A stretch of DNA of 10,605 nucleotides from Sideroxydans sp. (lineage in GTDB: Bacteria; Pseudomonadota; Gammaproteobacteria; Burkholderiales; Gallionellaceae): positions 1 to 10,605 of the forward strand of contig JAVBYP010000241.1 of NCBI GenBank assembly GCA_030823965.1. Reading direction: 5' to 3'. The position numbers and the translations under genes are program-made. Below, piece by piece: positions 1 through 9,523 of this stretch (within the stretch, counting starts at the first letter, position 1; each line of letters starts with the position of its first letter). A model generated the notes under the pieces. The model made no database searches and was not told the DNA's origin. It saw only the letters and a program-made list of their open reading frames with translations.

Positions 1-2467
<2,467 letters not shown>

Positions 2468-2471
<4 letters not shown>

Positions 2472-2653
2472 TTGATCCAGTAAATCAACAACAGCCCACT
2501 CAACATCAATGTGAGCCCAAGAAAACGTACTTGCCCATCTTGGAACTGAGCGACTTTGCGCAAGGTCTCGCGCCATTCAGATGGAAACAGGAACGGCATG
2601 ATCCCTTCCAGCACCAGCATCAGCCCAAAGGCAATCAGCCAATAATCACCCAT
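2468..2653 (-). CDS. DUF2065 (YjeT-like) small inner-membrane protein
   Basis: This is a 61-residue protein of unknown function matching the DUF2065/YjeT pattern. It has an N-terminal hydrophobic segment (about residues 4-23, ending LEGIMPFLFP), a short polar loop SEWRETLRKVAQFQDGQ (25-41), and a second hydrophobic segment (about 43-60, beginning RFLGLTLMLSG). The predicted topology is two membrane passes in a hairpin. I chose ATG 2651-2653 because family members begin just before the first helix. A GTG at 2663-2665 would add four residues. AGGGG lies 11 nt upstream of the ATG and AAGG abuts it, so the start is not settled. The gene overlaps hisZ by 4 nt and sits 152 nt after hflC. In Betaproteobacteria this family is often found between hflC and hisZ, which suggests, without proving, a link to HflKC or FtsH membrane function. 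Confidence 0.85.
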
Positions 2654-2683
2654 CCTTCGGAGCACCCCTATTAATCCAAATTT

Positions 2684-2749
2684 CGTCGCAATACCGCGTT
2701 GCTCACAAAAAATTGTTCCTTACATATTGCATATATGCTGCGTCGCAAT
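2684..2749. repeat. 9-bp direct repeat CGTCGCAAT, two copies
   Basis: The copies are at 2684-2692 and 2741-2749, 57 bp apart from start to start, flanking one arm of the inverted repeat and overlapping the other. The left copy is followed by ACCGCG and the right copy by TTTTTG, so only the 9-mer is shared. Two copies of a 9-mer in a short gap could be operator half-sites or remnants of a mobile repeat. Chance cannot be excluded. Confidence 0.4.
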
Positions 2750-2755
2750 TTTTTG
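2706..2755. repeat. AT-rich inverted repeat in hflC-DUF2065 gap
   Basis: The arm CAAAAAATTG (2706-2715) has its perfect reverse complement CAATTTTTTG at 2746-2755, a 10-bp stem around a 30-nt centre. Inside the centre is the perfect palindrome GCATATATGC (2729-2738). The 9-mer CGTCGCAAT occurs twice in the same orientation (2684-2692 and 2741-2749). The stem is A/T rich and no T-run follows it, so it is not a classical intrinsic terminator. It could be a relic of a dispersed repeat, a regulator site, or an mRNA structure in front of DUF2065-hisZ-purA. I saw no convincing sigma70 hexamer pair: TTGCGA with TATGTA at 16 bp is a weak possibility. Confidence 0.6.
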
Positions 2756-2805
2756 CTCGCGCCTTGTCTTGCTTAGAACTTTGAATTATTAGCGGCGCTC
2801 TCTAA

Positions 2806-3687
2806 TCACTTGCCCCCGCCCTTGTTCGAACTCTTCAGGTATTTGAAGAAGGAGGAACTTGGATCGAGCACCATCACGTCGCTCTTGTTCTTGAAGGTCT
2901 GTTTGTAGGCATCCAAGCTACGGTAGAAAGCGTAGAACTCAGAGTTGCGACCGAAGGCGCCTGCATACAGTGAAGAAGCCTTTGCGTCGCCTTCACCTTT
3001 GATCTTCTGTGCATCACGGTAGGCTTGAGCCAAGATGACTTGGCGTTGACGATCCGCATCCGCACGGATCTTTTCGCTTTCCGCATTACCGGTCGCACGC
3101 AGCTCGTTCGCTACACGCTTACGCTCTGCTTCCATACGACGATAGACAGAATCACTGATCTCGACAGGGAAGTCGACGCGCTTCAAGCGCACATCCAACA
3201 CCTCGACACCGATCTTGCGTGCATCCCCATCAGTCTTCTCTTGCACGATGCGCATCAATTCATCACGTTTACCAGACACCACATCATGGATGGTCAACTT
3301 ACCGAACTCTTCACGCATCGCAGAATTGACGGTCTGCATCAAACGAGTCTGTGCACGTGCCTCATCCCCACCAACGCTGATGTAATACTGTTTCACATCA
3401 AAGATGCGCCATTTAACGAAAGAATCGACCAATACGTTCTTCTTTTCAGCCGTGATGAAACGCTCTGGTTCAGTCGTATCGAATGTCAAGATACGTGAAT
3501 CGAAATAGCGCACGTTCTGCACCAGCGGCACTTTGAATTTCAGCCCTGGAGTAGTCTCCACGCGCATCACTTCACCCAACTGGAACACGATAGCGGTCTG
3601 CCGCTGATCCACGACAAACGCGCTCATGCCCACTAAGATCAGCAAAACAACTGCGCCAACCAATATATTTTTCATTTTCTGATTCAT
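2806..3687 (-). CDS. hflC: SPFH membrane protein HflC, FtsH modulator
   Basis: HflC pairs with HflK in a large inner-membrane SPFH complex that surrounds FtsH protease and limits its access to membrane substrates. The protein is 293 residues, close to the family's usual size. One N-terminal membrane anchor (about residues 7-26) is followed by VDQRQTAIVFQLGEVMR, the start of the SPFH/band-7 domain. Further family marks are FDTTEPERFITAEKKNV, REEFGKLTIHDVVSGKRDE, and a charged helical stretch (MEAERKRVANELRATGNAE) typical of the coiled-coil arm. The ATG at 3685-3687 follows the hflK stop directly (TAAATG). GGAGG at 3696-3700 lies 8 nt upstream, which supports this start over the Met at residue 5. 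A glycine-lysine tail (NKGGGK) ends the protein. Confidence 0.97.
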   Translation of the reverse strand: MNQKMKNILVGAVVLLILVGMSAFVVDQRQTAIVFQLGEVMRVETTPGLKFKVPLVQNVRYFDSRILTFDTTEPERFITAEKKNVLVDSFVKWRIFDVKQYYISVGGDEARAQTRLMQTVNSAMREEFGKLTIHDVVSGKRDELMRIVQEKTDGDARKIGVEVLDVRLKRVDFPVEISDSVYRRMEAERKRVANELRATGNAESEKIRADADRQRQVILAQAYRDAQKIKGEGDAKASSLYAGAFGRNSEFYAFYRSLDAYKQTFKNKSDVMVLDPSSSFFKYLKSSNKGGGK

Positions 3688-4875
3688 TTAGCGAGCCTCC
3701 CGATCACGGCCCAACCCAGTCGTACGTGGTTGCGCGAATTCACTCACCGGGGTCGCCCCCTGCTCTGCCACTTTTGCTACCTGAGCTGCTTGTACAGCCT
3801 CAGCAGATGGCGTCGAATTGGTGCTCTGGATCAATTTATCCAAAGGAAGATAGAGCAAGCTGCCATTCCCCGTCTTTTGATCGATCAGCACTTTGCTGCT
3901 GCTGGTGAGGATCTGTTGCATCATGTCGATGTACATACGCTCACGAGTCACGCTTGGCGCTTTCTCATACTCGACTAGGATCTGTTTGAAGCGACTCGCA
4001 TCACCTTCCGCATTGGCGATCACACTCTGCTTGTAACCGTCCGCCTCTTGCATCAGACGAGCCGCAGCACCTTTTGCTTTCGGCACGACATCGTTGGCAT
4101 AGGCTTGACCTTCGTTCTTTTGACGCTCACGGTCTTGTCCCGCTTTCACGGCATCATCGAACGCAGCTTGCACCTGCTCAGGCGGTTGCGCGTTCTGCAT
4201 GGTGATCTTGCTGATGATGATGCCTGACTTATATTTATCCAAGATGTCTTGCATCAACTTGGTAGTGGATGCTGCGACTTGCTCGCGACCTTCATACAAC
4301 ACGAAGTCCATCTTGCTTCGGCCGACCACCTCGCGGATGGAAGTCTCTGCCGCCTGACGTACATTCTCATCCGTCGCACGGTTGTTGAACAGGTATTCGC
4401 CAGGATCTTTCAAGAAATATTGCACTGCGAACTGGATGTCGATGATGTTCTCGTCGTCCGTCAACATCAGAGACTCTTTCAACATCTTGTTCTTTACGTT
4501 CTCGCGATAACCGATTTCAACAGTACGAACTTGGCTCAGGTTGACCACCTCGACCGTCTCGATCGGGTATGGCAGATGCCAACGCGGTCCAGCCTCGGTC
4601 ACTTCGACCTGCTTGCCGAAGCGCAACACGACACCGCGCTGACTCGCATCGACGATGTAGAAGCCGCTACCGACCCAGATCAGTGCGACGATGACAACGA
4701 TTAATCCAACACCGCCGAAACCTCCACCGCTAGTGCCGCCCGACTTATTGGGAGAACCGCCGCCGGAACCACCAAACAGCGATTGGATCTTTTTATTGAG
4801 ATTGCGCATCACCTCCTCAAGATCAGGAGGGCCGCTACTGTTGTTCTTACCCCATTGCGGGTCATTCAGTCCCAT
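3688..4875 (-). CDS. hflK: SPFH membrane protein HflK, FtsH modulator
   Basis: HflK is the partner of HflC in the FtsH-associated SPFH complex of the inner membrane. At 395 residues it is slightly shorter than the E. coli protein (about 419). The N-terminal cytoplasmic segment begins MGLNDPQWGK and contains DLEEVMRNLNKKIQSLFGG, followed by a glycine-rich linker (about 35-55). One membrane helix spans about 56-75. The SPFH domain then begins GFYIVDASQRGVVLRFGK and includes LMLTDDENIIDIQFAVQY and the helical segment with QNAQPPEQVQAAFDDAVKAG. The C-terminal tail (about 355-395) is low complexity and probably disordered. The start is supported by AGAAGG (4884-4889) 8 nt before the ATG. The gene follows hflX by 19 nt, and its stop abuts the hflC start. 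Confidence 0.97.
   Translation of the reverse strand: MGLNDPQWGKNNSSGPPDLEEVMRNLNKKIQSLFGGSGGGSPNKSGGTSGGGFGGVGLIVVIVALIWVGSGFYIVDASQRGVVLRFGKQVEVTEAGPRWHLPYPIETVEVVNLSQVRTVEIGYRENVKNKMLKESLMLTDDENIIDIQFAVQYFLKDPGEYLFNNRATDENVRQAAETSIREVVGRSKMDFVLYEGREQVAASTTKLMQDILDKYKSGIIISKITMQNAQPPEQVQAAFDDAVKAGQDRERQKNEGQAYANDVVPKAKGAAARLMQEADGYKQSVIANAEGDASRFKQILVEYEKAPSVTRERMYIDMMQQILTSSSKVLIDQKTGNGSLLYLPLDKLIQSTNSTPSAEAVQAAQVAKVAEQGATPVSEFAQPRTTGLGRDREAR
3696..3700 (-). promoter_or_regulatory. Strong ribosome binding site of hflC
   Basis: GGAGG on the minus strand lies inside the last codons of hflK, 8 nt before the hflC ATG. It is the best Shine-Dalgarno match in the window and fixes the hflC start. 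A strong site at the second gene fits the need for roughly equal HflK and HflC. Confidence 0.8.
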
Positions 4876-4883
4876 ATTCTTTA

Positions 4884-4889
4884 CCTTCT
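4884..4889 (-). promoter_or_regulatory. Ribosome binding site of hflK
   Basis: AGAAGG on the minus strand lies 8 nt before the hflK ATG, within the 19-nt gap after hflX. Confidence 0.7.
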
Positions 4890-4894
4890 TCTAC

Positions 4895-6037
4895 TTAATG
4901 GTCGTTGAGGGGGTGCCACTCTACTGCCTGTGCCTCGACTCTTGGCCGATCTCTGACCTCGATCAGCGCAGCCCGCAAATCAGACAATCCATCACCTGTT
5001 TTCGCGCTTAGATTAACGGACGTGATATTACCATATTCATCTCGCTTCACCCCTGCCGCCAAGGCTTGCAGGTCGATCTTGTTATACACCACGATCTGCG
5101 GGATCTTCTGCGCACCGATCTCGGCCAAGACCTTATTCACCTCGGCGACTTGGTCGTGGCGCTCGGGGCTGTTCACATCCACGACGTGTAGCAACAGATC
5201 GGCTTGCGCCGTCTCTTCGAGCGTACTTCTAAAAGCCGCCACCAAACCATGCGGAAGATGACGTATGAAACCTACCGTATCAGACAAAATGACTTGTTTA
5301 GGACTGTCGCCCTCAAGGAATATCTTGCGCGCCGTGGTATCCAGCGTCGCAAACAATTGGTTCGCTGCGTAGACATTGGAATTGGTCAGGCGATTGAACA
5401 TCGTCGATTTACCCGCATTGGTATAACCCACGATGGAGACGGACATCACGTCGGAACGGTCACGGGCTTTACGTTGCAACTCGCGATGGCGCTTGAGCTG
5501 CTTCAATCGCTCATTCAGTAGATGCACGCGCCTATCCAACTTGCGCCTATCCAATTCAAGCTGGGTCTCCCCAGGGCCACGTGCGCCGACAGCGAATTTT
5601 TGCTGCCCCATGTCCATATTCATCCCCACCAGACGCGTGGATAGGTATTTGAGCTGAGCCAACTCGACCTGCACCTTGCCCTCGTGGCTTTGAGCACGCA
5701 AGGCGAAGATATCCAAGATCAACATGGTACGGTCGATGACTCGAACCTGCATCTTCGTGGTGAGATTGCGCATCTGCGCAGGCGAAAGGTCGTGATTGAA
5801 GATGACTAGCGGTGCTTCCAATTCCTCCACCAGTGCAGCGATCTCCTCGACCTTACCACTTCCCGCGAATGTCGCAGCATCGGGTCGCTGACGCTTCCCT
5901 TCGACCAAGGCAAGCGTCCGCACGCCCGCACTTTCTGCAAGGAGGCGTAACTCTTCTAGGCTTTCTGCGTAATCGGGAGCGCCAAGGTCAAGACTGACCA
6001 ATATCGCCGTATTGGCGACGGTGGTTGCCTCAGACAT
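4895..6037 (-). CDS. hflX: Ribosome-associated GTPase HflX
   Basis: HflX is an Obg-class GTPase that binds the 50S subunit and splits stalled or heat-damaged ribosomes. The protein is about 380 residues, shorter than E. coli HflX (426) mainly at the C-terminus. The N-terminal HflX domain contains GSGKVEEI (about 60) and the ARGPGETQLELDRR signature (about 152-165), followed by a coiled-coil helix rich in Lys and Arg (about 166-194). The G domain shows G1 GYTNAGKST (about 204-212), G2 TLDTT (about 231), G3 DTVGF (about 253), G4 NKID (about 319) and G5 SAKTG (about 345). The ATG at 6035-6037 shares one base with the hfq stop (TGATG). A GTG directly before it would add one residue. There is little sign of its own ribosome site, so coupling to hfq is likely. 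It is followed by hflK and hflC, the usual order. Confidence 0.97.
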   Translation of the reverse strand: MSEATTVANTAILVSLDLGAPDYAESLEELRLLAESAGVRTLALVEGKRQRPDAATFAGSGKVEEIAALVEELEAPLVIFNHDLSPAQMRNLTTKMQVRVIDRTMLILDIFALRAQSHEGKVQVELAQLKYLSTRLVGMNMDMGQQKFAVGARGPGETQLELDRRKLDRRVHLLNERLKQLKRHRELQRKARDRSDVMSVSIVGYTNAGKSTMFNRLTNSNVYAANQLFATLDTTARKIFLEGDSPKQVILSDTVGFIRHLPHGLVAAFRSTLEETAQADLLLHVVDVNSPERHDQVAEVNKVLAEIGAQKIPQIVVYNKIDLQALAAGVKRDEYGNITSVNLSAKTGDGLSDLRAALIEVRDRPRVEAQAVEWHPLNDH

Positions 6038-6267
6038 CACTCAGCATCGAATGGGATGGTGACAGCGCGCGCAGGGACGATGGTGGAGATGGCATGTTTG
6101 TACACCATCTGCGTGACCGTGTTCTTCAGAAGCACCACGTATTGATCGAATGACTCGACCTGACCTTGCAACTTGATGCCGTTGACGAGGTAGATCGCGA
6201 CCTGCACATGTTCCTTGCGCAATGCATTCAGGAACGGGTCTTGTAGTTGTTGCCCTTTTGTACTCAT
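6037..6267 (-). CDS. hfq: RNA chaperone Hfq
   Basis: Hfq is a hexameric Sm-like protein that binds small RNAs and mRNAs and promotes their pairing. The protein is 76 residues. The opening [17 protein letters not shown] holds the proximal-face Gln9. Sm1 runs through [19 protein letters not shown], with distal-face Tyr26 and Lys32, and Sm2 contains YKHAIST (Lys57, His58). The lateral rim reads RKEH (17-20) where E. coli has RRER. Only about ten residues follow the Sm core, against about 35 in E. coli, so the disordered tail is nearly absent. The start ATG (6265-6267) has a weak AAGAG site 9 nt upstream. A promoter-like sequence lies about 45-75 nt upstream, and hflX overlaps the stop by one base. 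Confidence 0.98.
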   Translation of the reverse strand: MSTKGQQLQDPFLNALRKEHVQVAIYLVNGIKLQGQVESFDQYVVLLKNTVTQMVYKHAISTIVPARAVTIPFDAE

Positions 6268-6311
6268 GATTATCGACTCTTATGGTGATTAAGACGTTGC
6301 CACTCTACTGG

Positions 6312-6340
6312 ATAACCCAGAATTAAGAAAGGGCTGTCAA
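6312..6340 (-). promoter_or_regulatory. Candidate sigma70 promoter for hfq-hflXKC
   Basis: On the minus strand a perfect -35 hexamer TTGACA (6335-6340) is followed, after 17 bp, by GGTTAT (6312-6317), a weak -10 match (3 of 6). It lies entirely in the 75-bp gap between der and hfq. It would start RNA near 6305 and give a leader of about 40 nt. Promoters just before hfq are well known in E. coli, though the upstream gene there is miaA. The strength of the -10 box is the main doubt. Confidence 0.5.
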
Positions 6341-6348
6341 GTTCAGCC
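6332..6348 (-). terminator. Weak hairpin at the der stop, possible attenuator
   Basis: On the minus strand GGCTG (6344-6348), a 7-nt loop and CAGCC (6332-6336) form a 5-bp GC-rich stem that includes part of the der stop region. It is followed by CTTTCTTAATT, a broken T-tract. It may reduce read-through from der into hfq. The stem is short and the T-run interrupted, so termination would be partial at best. It overlaps the candidate -35 box. Confidence 0.3.
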
Positions 6349-7743
6349 GTACTTGCGACGTCCGCGCTTGCGGGCTGTATGTGCCGCCCTCTCTTCACTC
6401 TCCGTCAGTGGCCGGGGAGCCTTGTCAGCAAATGGATTTTTGCCAGACTTGAATTCGATACGCAACGGCGTGCCCTCCAGCTTGAATGCATCGCTAAAGC
6501 AAGATTCCAGATAGCGCCGATAGGTCTCTGGGACTTTATCCAGCGCACTCCCATGCACCACGATGAGCGGCGGGTTGCTACCGCCTTGATGGGCATAACG
6601 CATCTTGGGGCGGAAGATGCTGCCGCGAGGCGGTTGTTGCTTCTCTACAGCGGCTAGTAGCACGCGTGTCAATTGCGGCGTAGGTAGCTTTCTCATTGCC
6701 GCTTCATAAGCCTGATTCACCGACTTGAGCAATGCATCCACCCCCGTGCCATTCAGCGCCGAGATGAAGTGGCGCTTGGCGAAACTCAAAAAGTGCAGCT
6801 TTCTTTCGATGTCACGTTTGGCGGTATCACGCTTGTATTCGTCTAGACCATCCCATTTGTTCACTGCCAGCACCAAAGCGCGCCCCGTTTGCAGCACGAA
6901 GTCTGCGAGGTGCGCATCCTGCTCGGTGATCTGATCGCGCGCATCCACCACCAAGACGACCACATTCGCATCTTCGATGGCTTGCAAGGTCTTCACCACA
7001 GAGAACTTCTCGATGGCTTCGTCGATCTTGCCTCGGCGACGCACACCTGCCGTATCGATGATGGTGTATTGCTTTCCGGCACGCTCGAAGTCGATATAGA
7101 TGGAATCGCGCGTCGTACCAGGCTGGTCGTAGGCGATGACGCGCTCTTCACCCAGGATGGCGTTGACCAAGGTGGATTTACCGACGTTAGGACGCCCCAC
7201 GATGACCAACTTAGGATGAGTCGATTTCTCTTCGACCTCCTCTTCAAAAGCGGGCAACTCATCCAGCGCGAGACCGATCATCTCGGTGACGTTATCACCG
7301 TGCGCGGATGAGATGGGAATAGGCGTTCCCAAAGCGAGTTCATGGAACTCGACCGTAGCACGCGCGCTCTGCATGCCCTCAGACTTATTCACCAACAGCA
7401 TCAATGGGCGACCTGTCTTGCGCAGTTGCGTCGCGATGATGCGATCTTGCGGAGTCAGTCCGGCACGTCCATCCACGATGAACAGCACGAGGTCTGCCTC
7501 ATCGATGGCTTGGCGCGTCTGCTTCGCCATCTCGTACAGGATGCCTTCTTTGGCGACAGGCTCCAGACCACCCGTATCAACCACCAGATAGGGCCGCTCG
7601 CCGACACGACCTTTACCGTAGTGGCGGTCGCGCGTCAGTCCGGGTTGATCGGCCACCAATGCATCACGACTGCGCGTGAGGCGATTGAACAAAGTGGATT
7701 TGCCGACGTTAGGACGACCGACGAGTACGAGTGTAGGTAACAT
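6343..7743 (-). CDS. der: Ribosome assembly GTPase Der (EngA)
   Basis: Der is an essential GTPase with two tandem G domains that acts in late 50S subunit assembly. The protein is 466 residues, a little shorter than in E. coli (490). Domain 1 has G1 GRPNVGKST (9-17), G3 DTGG (56-59) and G4 NKSEG (119-123). Domain 2 follows an acidic linker (EEEVEEK, about 167-173) and has G1 GRPNVGKST (183-191), G3 [11 protein letters not shown] (from 230) and G4 NKWD (295-298). The C-terminal KH-like domain ends with the basic tail RKRGRRKYG. Domain 1 carries Glu where most GTPases have the guanine-specifying Asp of NKxD. The ATG (7741-7743) lies 8 nt after the bamB stop with no clear Shine-Dalgarno sequence, so translation probably depends on bamB. 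Confidence 0.98.
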   Translation of the reverse strand: MLPTLVLVGRPNVGKSTLFNRLTRSRDALVADQPGLTRDRHYGKGRVGERPYLVVDTGGLEPVAKEGILYEMAKQTRQAIDEADLVLFIVDGRAGLTPQDRIIATQLRKTGRPLMLLVNKSEGMQSARATVEFHELALGTPIPISSAHGDNVTEMIGLALDELPAFEEEVEEKSTHPKLVIVGRPNVGKSTLVNAILGEERVIAYDQPGTTRDSIYIDFERAGKQYTIIDTAGVRRRGKIDEAIEKFSVVKTLQAIEDANVVVLVVDARDQITEQDAHLADFVLQTGRALVLAVNKWDGLDEYKRDTAKRDIERKLHFLSFAKRHFISALNGTGVDALLKSVNQAYEAAMRKLPTPQLTRVLLAAVEKQQPPRGSIFRPKMRYAHQGGSNPPLIVVHGSALDKVPETYRRYLESCFSDAFKLEGTPLRIEFKSGKNPFADKAPRPLTESEERAAHTARKRGRRKYG

Positions 7744-7751
7744 GAATTTCG

Positions 7752-8876
7752 TTATTTGATGGCGATGGAATACAGCTCGCCGTCGCTGGTTTGGATCAAT
7801 GCGCCGTCACCCAATGTGACTGGCGGTGTCAGGATGGAACTGCCATCCGTCTTCTGGCGCGCGACGAAACTGCCATCTTCGCGCTTCAATACATGGATAT
7901 AGCCTTCGTAGTCTCCCACCAATAGGAAGTCATCCAAGGGGAAGGCTGCTGTCGCAGCGCGGTACGACATCTGATCGTTCTTCCACAAGGAGCTGCCTGT
8001 CGTCCTGTCTGCCGCCAGCACATTGCTGTCGCTGTCGCTGATATACAGATTGGCGCCAAACAATGACAACCCCTTGTCGCTAGAGAACTCGCGCGACCAC
8101 AAGGTGCCGCCTTGTATCGCATCGAAGCAAGCGACGCGACCTTGGAACGCCACGGCGCAGACTTGCGTTTCATCTACCGCAGGCAGGCTGGTGATATCAC
8201 TGATACGTTCTAGTTCGGTGTTGCCCCTGGGTTGCGAAACGGCTGATTCCCATATGACGACACCTTTGGTCAAGCCGATCGCTGCCACCTTGCCTGCAGC
8301 AAAACCCGCATACACCATGCCATTGCGTATCACCACACCTGCATGGTTACGCACGACCAAGGCGGGCGTGGAGCGCTCATACAACCATATACGCTTGCCA
8401 TCCTGCGCATCCATCCCAGCGATGCGACCATTACCTGTGCGCACCACCACGATACCGTCGGCGATCTTAGGAGCACTCAGTACTTCGCTAGATGCTTTTG
8501 TCTTCCAACGTAGCTTTCCCGTTTCGTCTTCATAGGCAGCGACTTCGCCTTTATCGCCCCCGACTAGAACCAGCCCATCCCCTGCCCCGACTCCGCCCGA
8601 GATGGTGAAACCCGGCTCGATACGCCACACCTTTTTGCCGCTGTCGCGGTCGAAGCGATACACATACTTGGTGTCGGCAGCGAATACTCCTTCTCGCGTG
8701 ACTGCGGGAGTCAGTACGCTGAAGCCTGCTTCACCGACGCTCTGCTTCCAACGTACATCGACTTTAACGGAGGGCTTGAAGGAGACTAGTTTTGCCGGCT
8801 CGACAGCAGCCTTGTCGCTACTACAAGCAACGAGGGATGCTGAGATCGCGAGTGCTAGAAGACGACCGAATCTCAT
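7752..8876 (-). CDS. bamB: Outer membrane assembly lipoprotein BamB
   Basis: BamB is a lipoprotein of the BAM complex that helps BamA fold beta-barrel proteins into the outer membrane. The protein is 374 residues (E. coli 392). It begins with a lipoprotein signal: [20 protein letters not shown] has the lipobox LVAC with Cys18. The next residue is Ser, not Asp, which fits outer-membrane sorting. The rest is a run of PQQ-type beta-propeller repeats, seen as recurring blades such as [56 protein letters not shown] and [13 protein letters not shown], consistent with an eight-bladed propeller. The start ATG overlaps the yfgM stop by 4 nt (ATGA). It lies between yfgM and der, as in many Proteobacteria. 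Confidence 0.97.
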   Translation of the reverse strand: MRFGRLLALAISASLVACSSDKAAVEPAKLVSFKPSVKVDVRWKQSVGEAGFSVLTPAVTREGVFAADTKYVYRFDRDSGKKVWRIEPGFTISGGVGAGDGLVLVGGDKGEVAAYEDETGKLRWKTKASSEVLSAPKIADGIVVVRTGNGRIAGMDAQDGKRIWLYERSTPALVVRNHAGVVIRNGMVYAGFAAGKVAAIGLTKGVVIWESAVSQPRGNTELERISDITSLPAVDETQVCAVAFQGRVACFDAIQGGTLWSREFSSDKGLSLFGANLYISDSDSNVLAADRTTGSSLWKNDQMSYRAATAAFPLDDFLLVGDYEGYIHVLKREDGSFVARQKTDGSSILTPPVTLGDGALIQTSDGELYSIAIK

Positions 8877-9511
8877 TTTGCAGCGCCCAAACCATCCAAC
8901 TTCAATTGGATCAGATTGCGGTACATGCTCTTGGCATCGGTCTTATCCAACGCTAGTTGGTAGGCTGCACGTGCTTCGGCTGTTTTGCCCATCGCGCTCA
9001 ACACATCGCCCTTCAAATCGGAATACAAACCAGTGAATGATTCTGGATGTGCTGCATCCAGTTGTTTCAATGCCTCTTCATACTTCTTCTCGTCCAGCAG
9101 GACACTAGCCAGCTTCAAGCGAGCGGCATCTTGCAGCGCAGTTTCATTGGCGTGTTCGATGACCCAGAACAATTGCGCTTTGGCGTGCGGGATATCTTTA
9201 GCTTGGATGCTAGCTTGTGCAGCCAACAATTGAGCTCGTGATGCGTAAGCACTGCTGCCGTACTTGCTTGCCAGCGCATCCGCAGCGTCGCCGATGCGCT
9301 TGGCATCGTTTGTAGAAACCTGCTTCATCACTTCCACATACAGCTTTGCAGCCTCATCAGCCTGACTGGCTTGATGCTTCTTCCAGAACTGTGAGCCTGC
9401 GAAAGCCAAGAGCGCGACGACCAATACGCCGACCACCCACTTGCCATTGTCTTTCCACCATGATTTCAGCGCATCGACCTGTTCTTGTTCATGCAAATCC
9501 AACTCTGACAT
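8873..9511 (-). CDS. yfgM: YfgM-like ancillary Sec translocon protein
   Basis: This is a 212-residue inner-membrane protein of the YfgM family. In E. coli, YfgM associates with SecYEG and the chaperone PpiD and assists passage of envelope proteins. A short N-terminal cytoplasmic segment (MSELDLHEQEQVDALKSWW) leads to one membrane helix (about 24-42). A periplasmic domain of TPR-like helical repeats follows, for example ASRAQLLAAQASIQAKDIPHAK, AARLKLASVLLDEKKYEEA and LKGDVLSAMGKTAEARAAYQ. Start choice is supported by AAGGA (9519-9523), 7 nt before the ATG, which overlaps the hisS stop. It overlaps bamB by 4 nt. The hisS-yfgM-bamB-der order is conserved in beta- and gammaproteobacteria. Confidence 0.92.
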   Translation of the reverse strand: MSELDLHEQEQVDALKSWWKDNGKWVVGVLVVALLAFAGSQFWKKHQASQADEAAKLYVEVMKQVSTNDAKRIGDAADALASKYGSSAYASRAQLLAAQASIQAKDIPHAKAQLFWVIEHANETALQDAARLKLASVLLDEKKYEEALKQLDAAHPESFTGLYSDLKGDVLSAMGKTAEARAAYQLALDKTDAKSMYRNLIQLKLDGLGAAK

Positions 9512-9518
9512 TTTTCTT

Positions 9519-9523
9519 TCCTT
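9519..9523 (-). promoter_or_regulatory. Ribosome binding site of yfgM
   Basis: AAGGA on the minus strand sits 7 nt before the yfgM ATG and shares bases with the hisS stop codon, linking the end of hisS translation to yfgM initiation. Confidence 0.65.

Noticed and set aside
2472..2576. Longer start for hisZ at 2576
   Set aside because: The extra 35 residues overlap the DUF2065 gene in another frame and do not look like HisZ; family N-termini begin at the NWLLPE segment.
2746..2755. Intrinsic terminator for hflC
   Set aside because: The stem is A/T rich, the loop is 30 nt, and no T-run follows the second arm on the minus strand.
3025..3498. Plus-strand open frame of 157 codons opposite hflC
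   Set aside because: Shadow of the SPFH coding region; no family signature.
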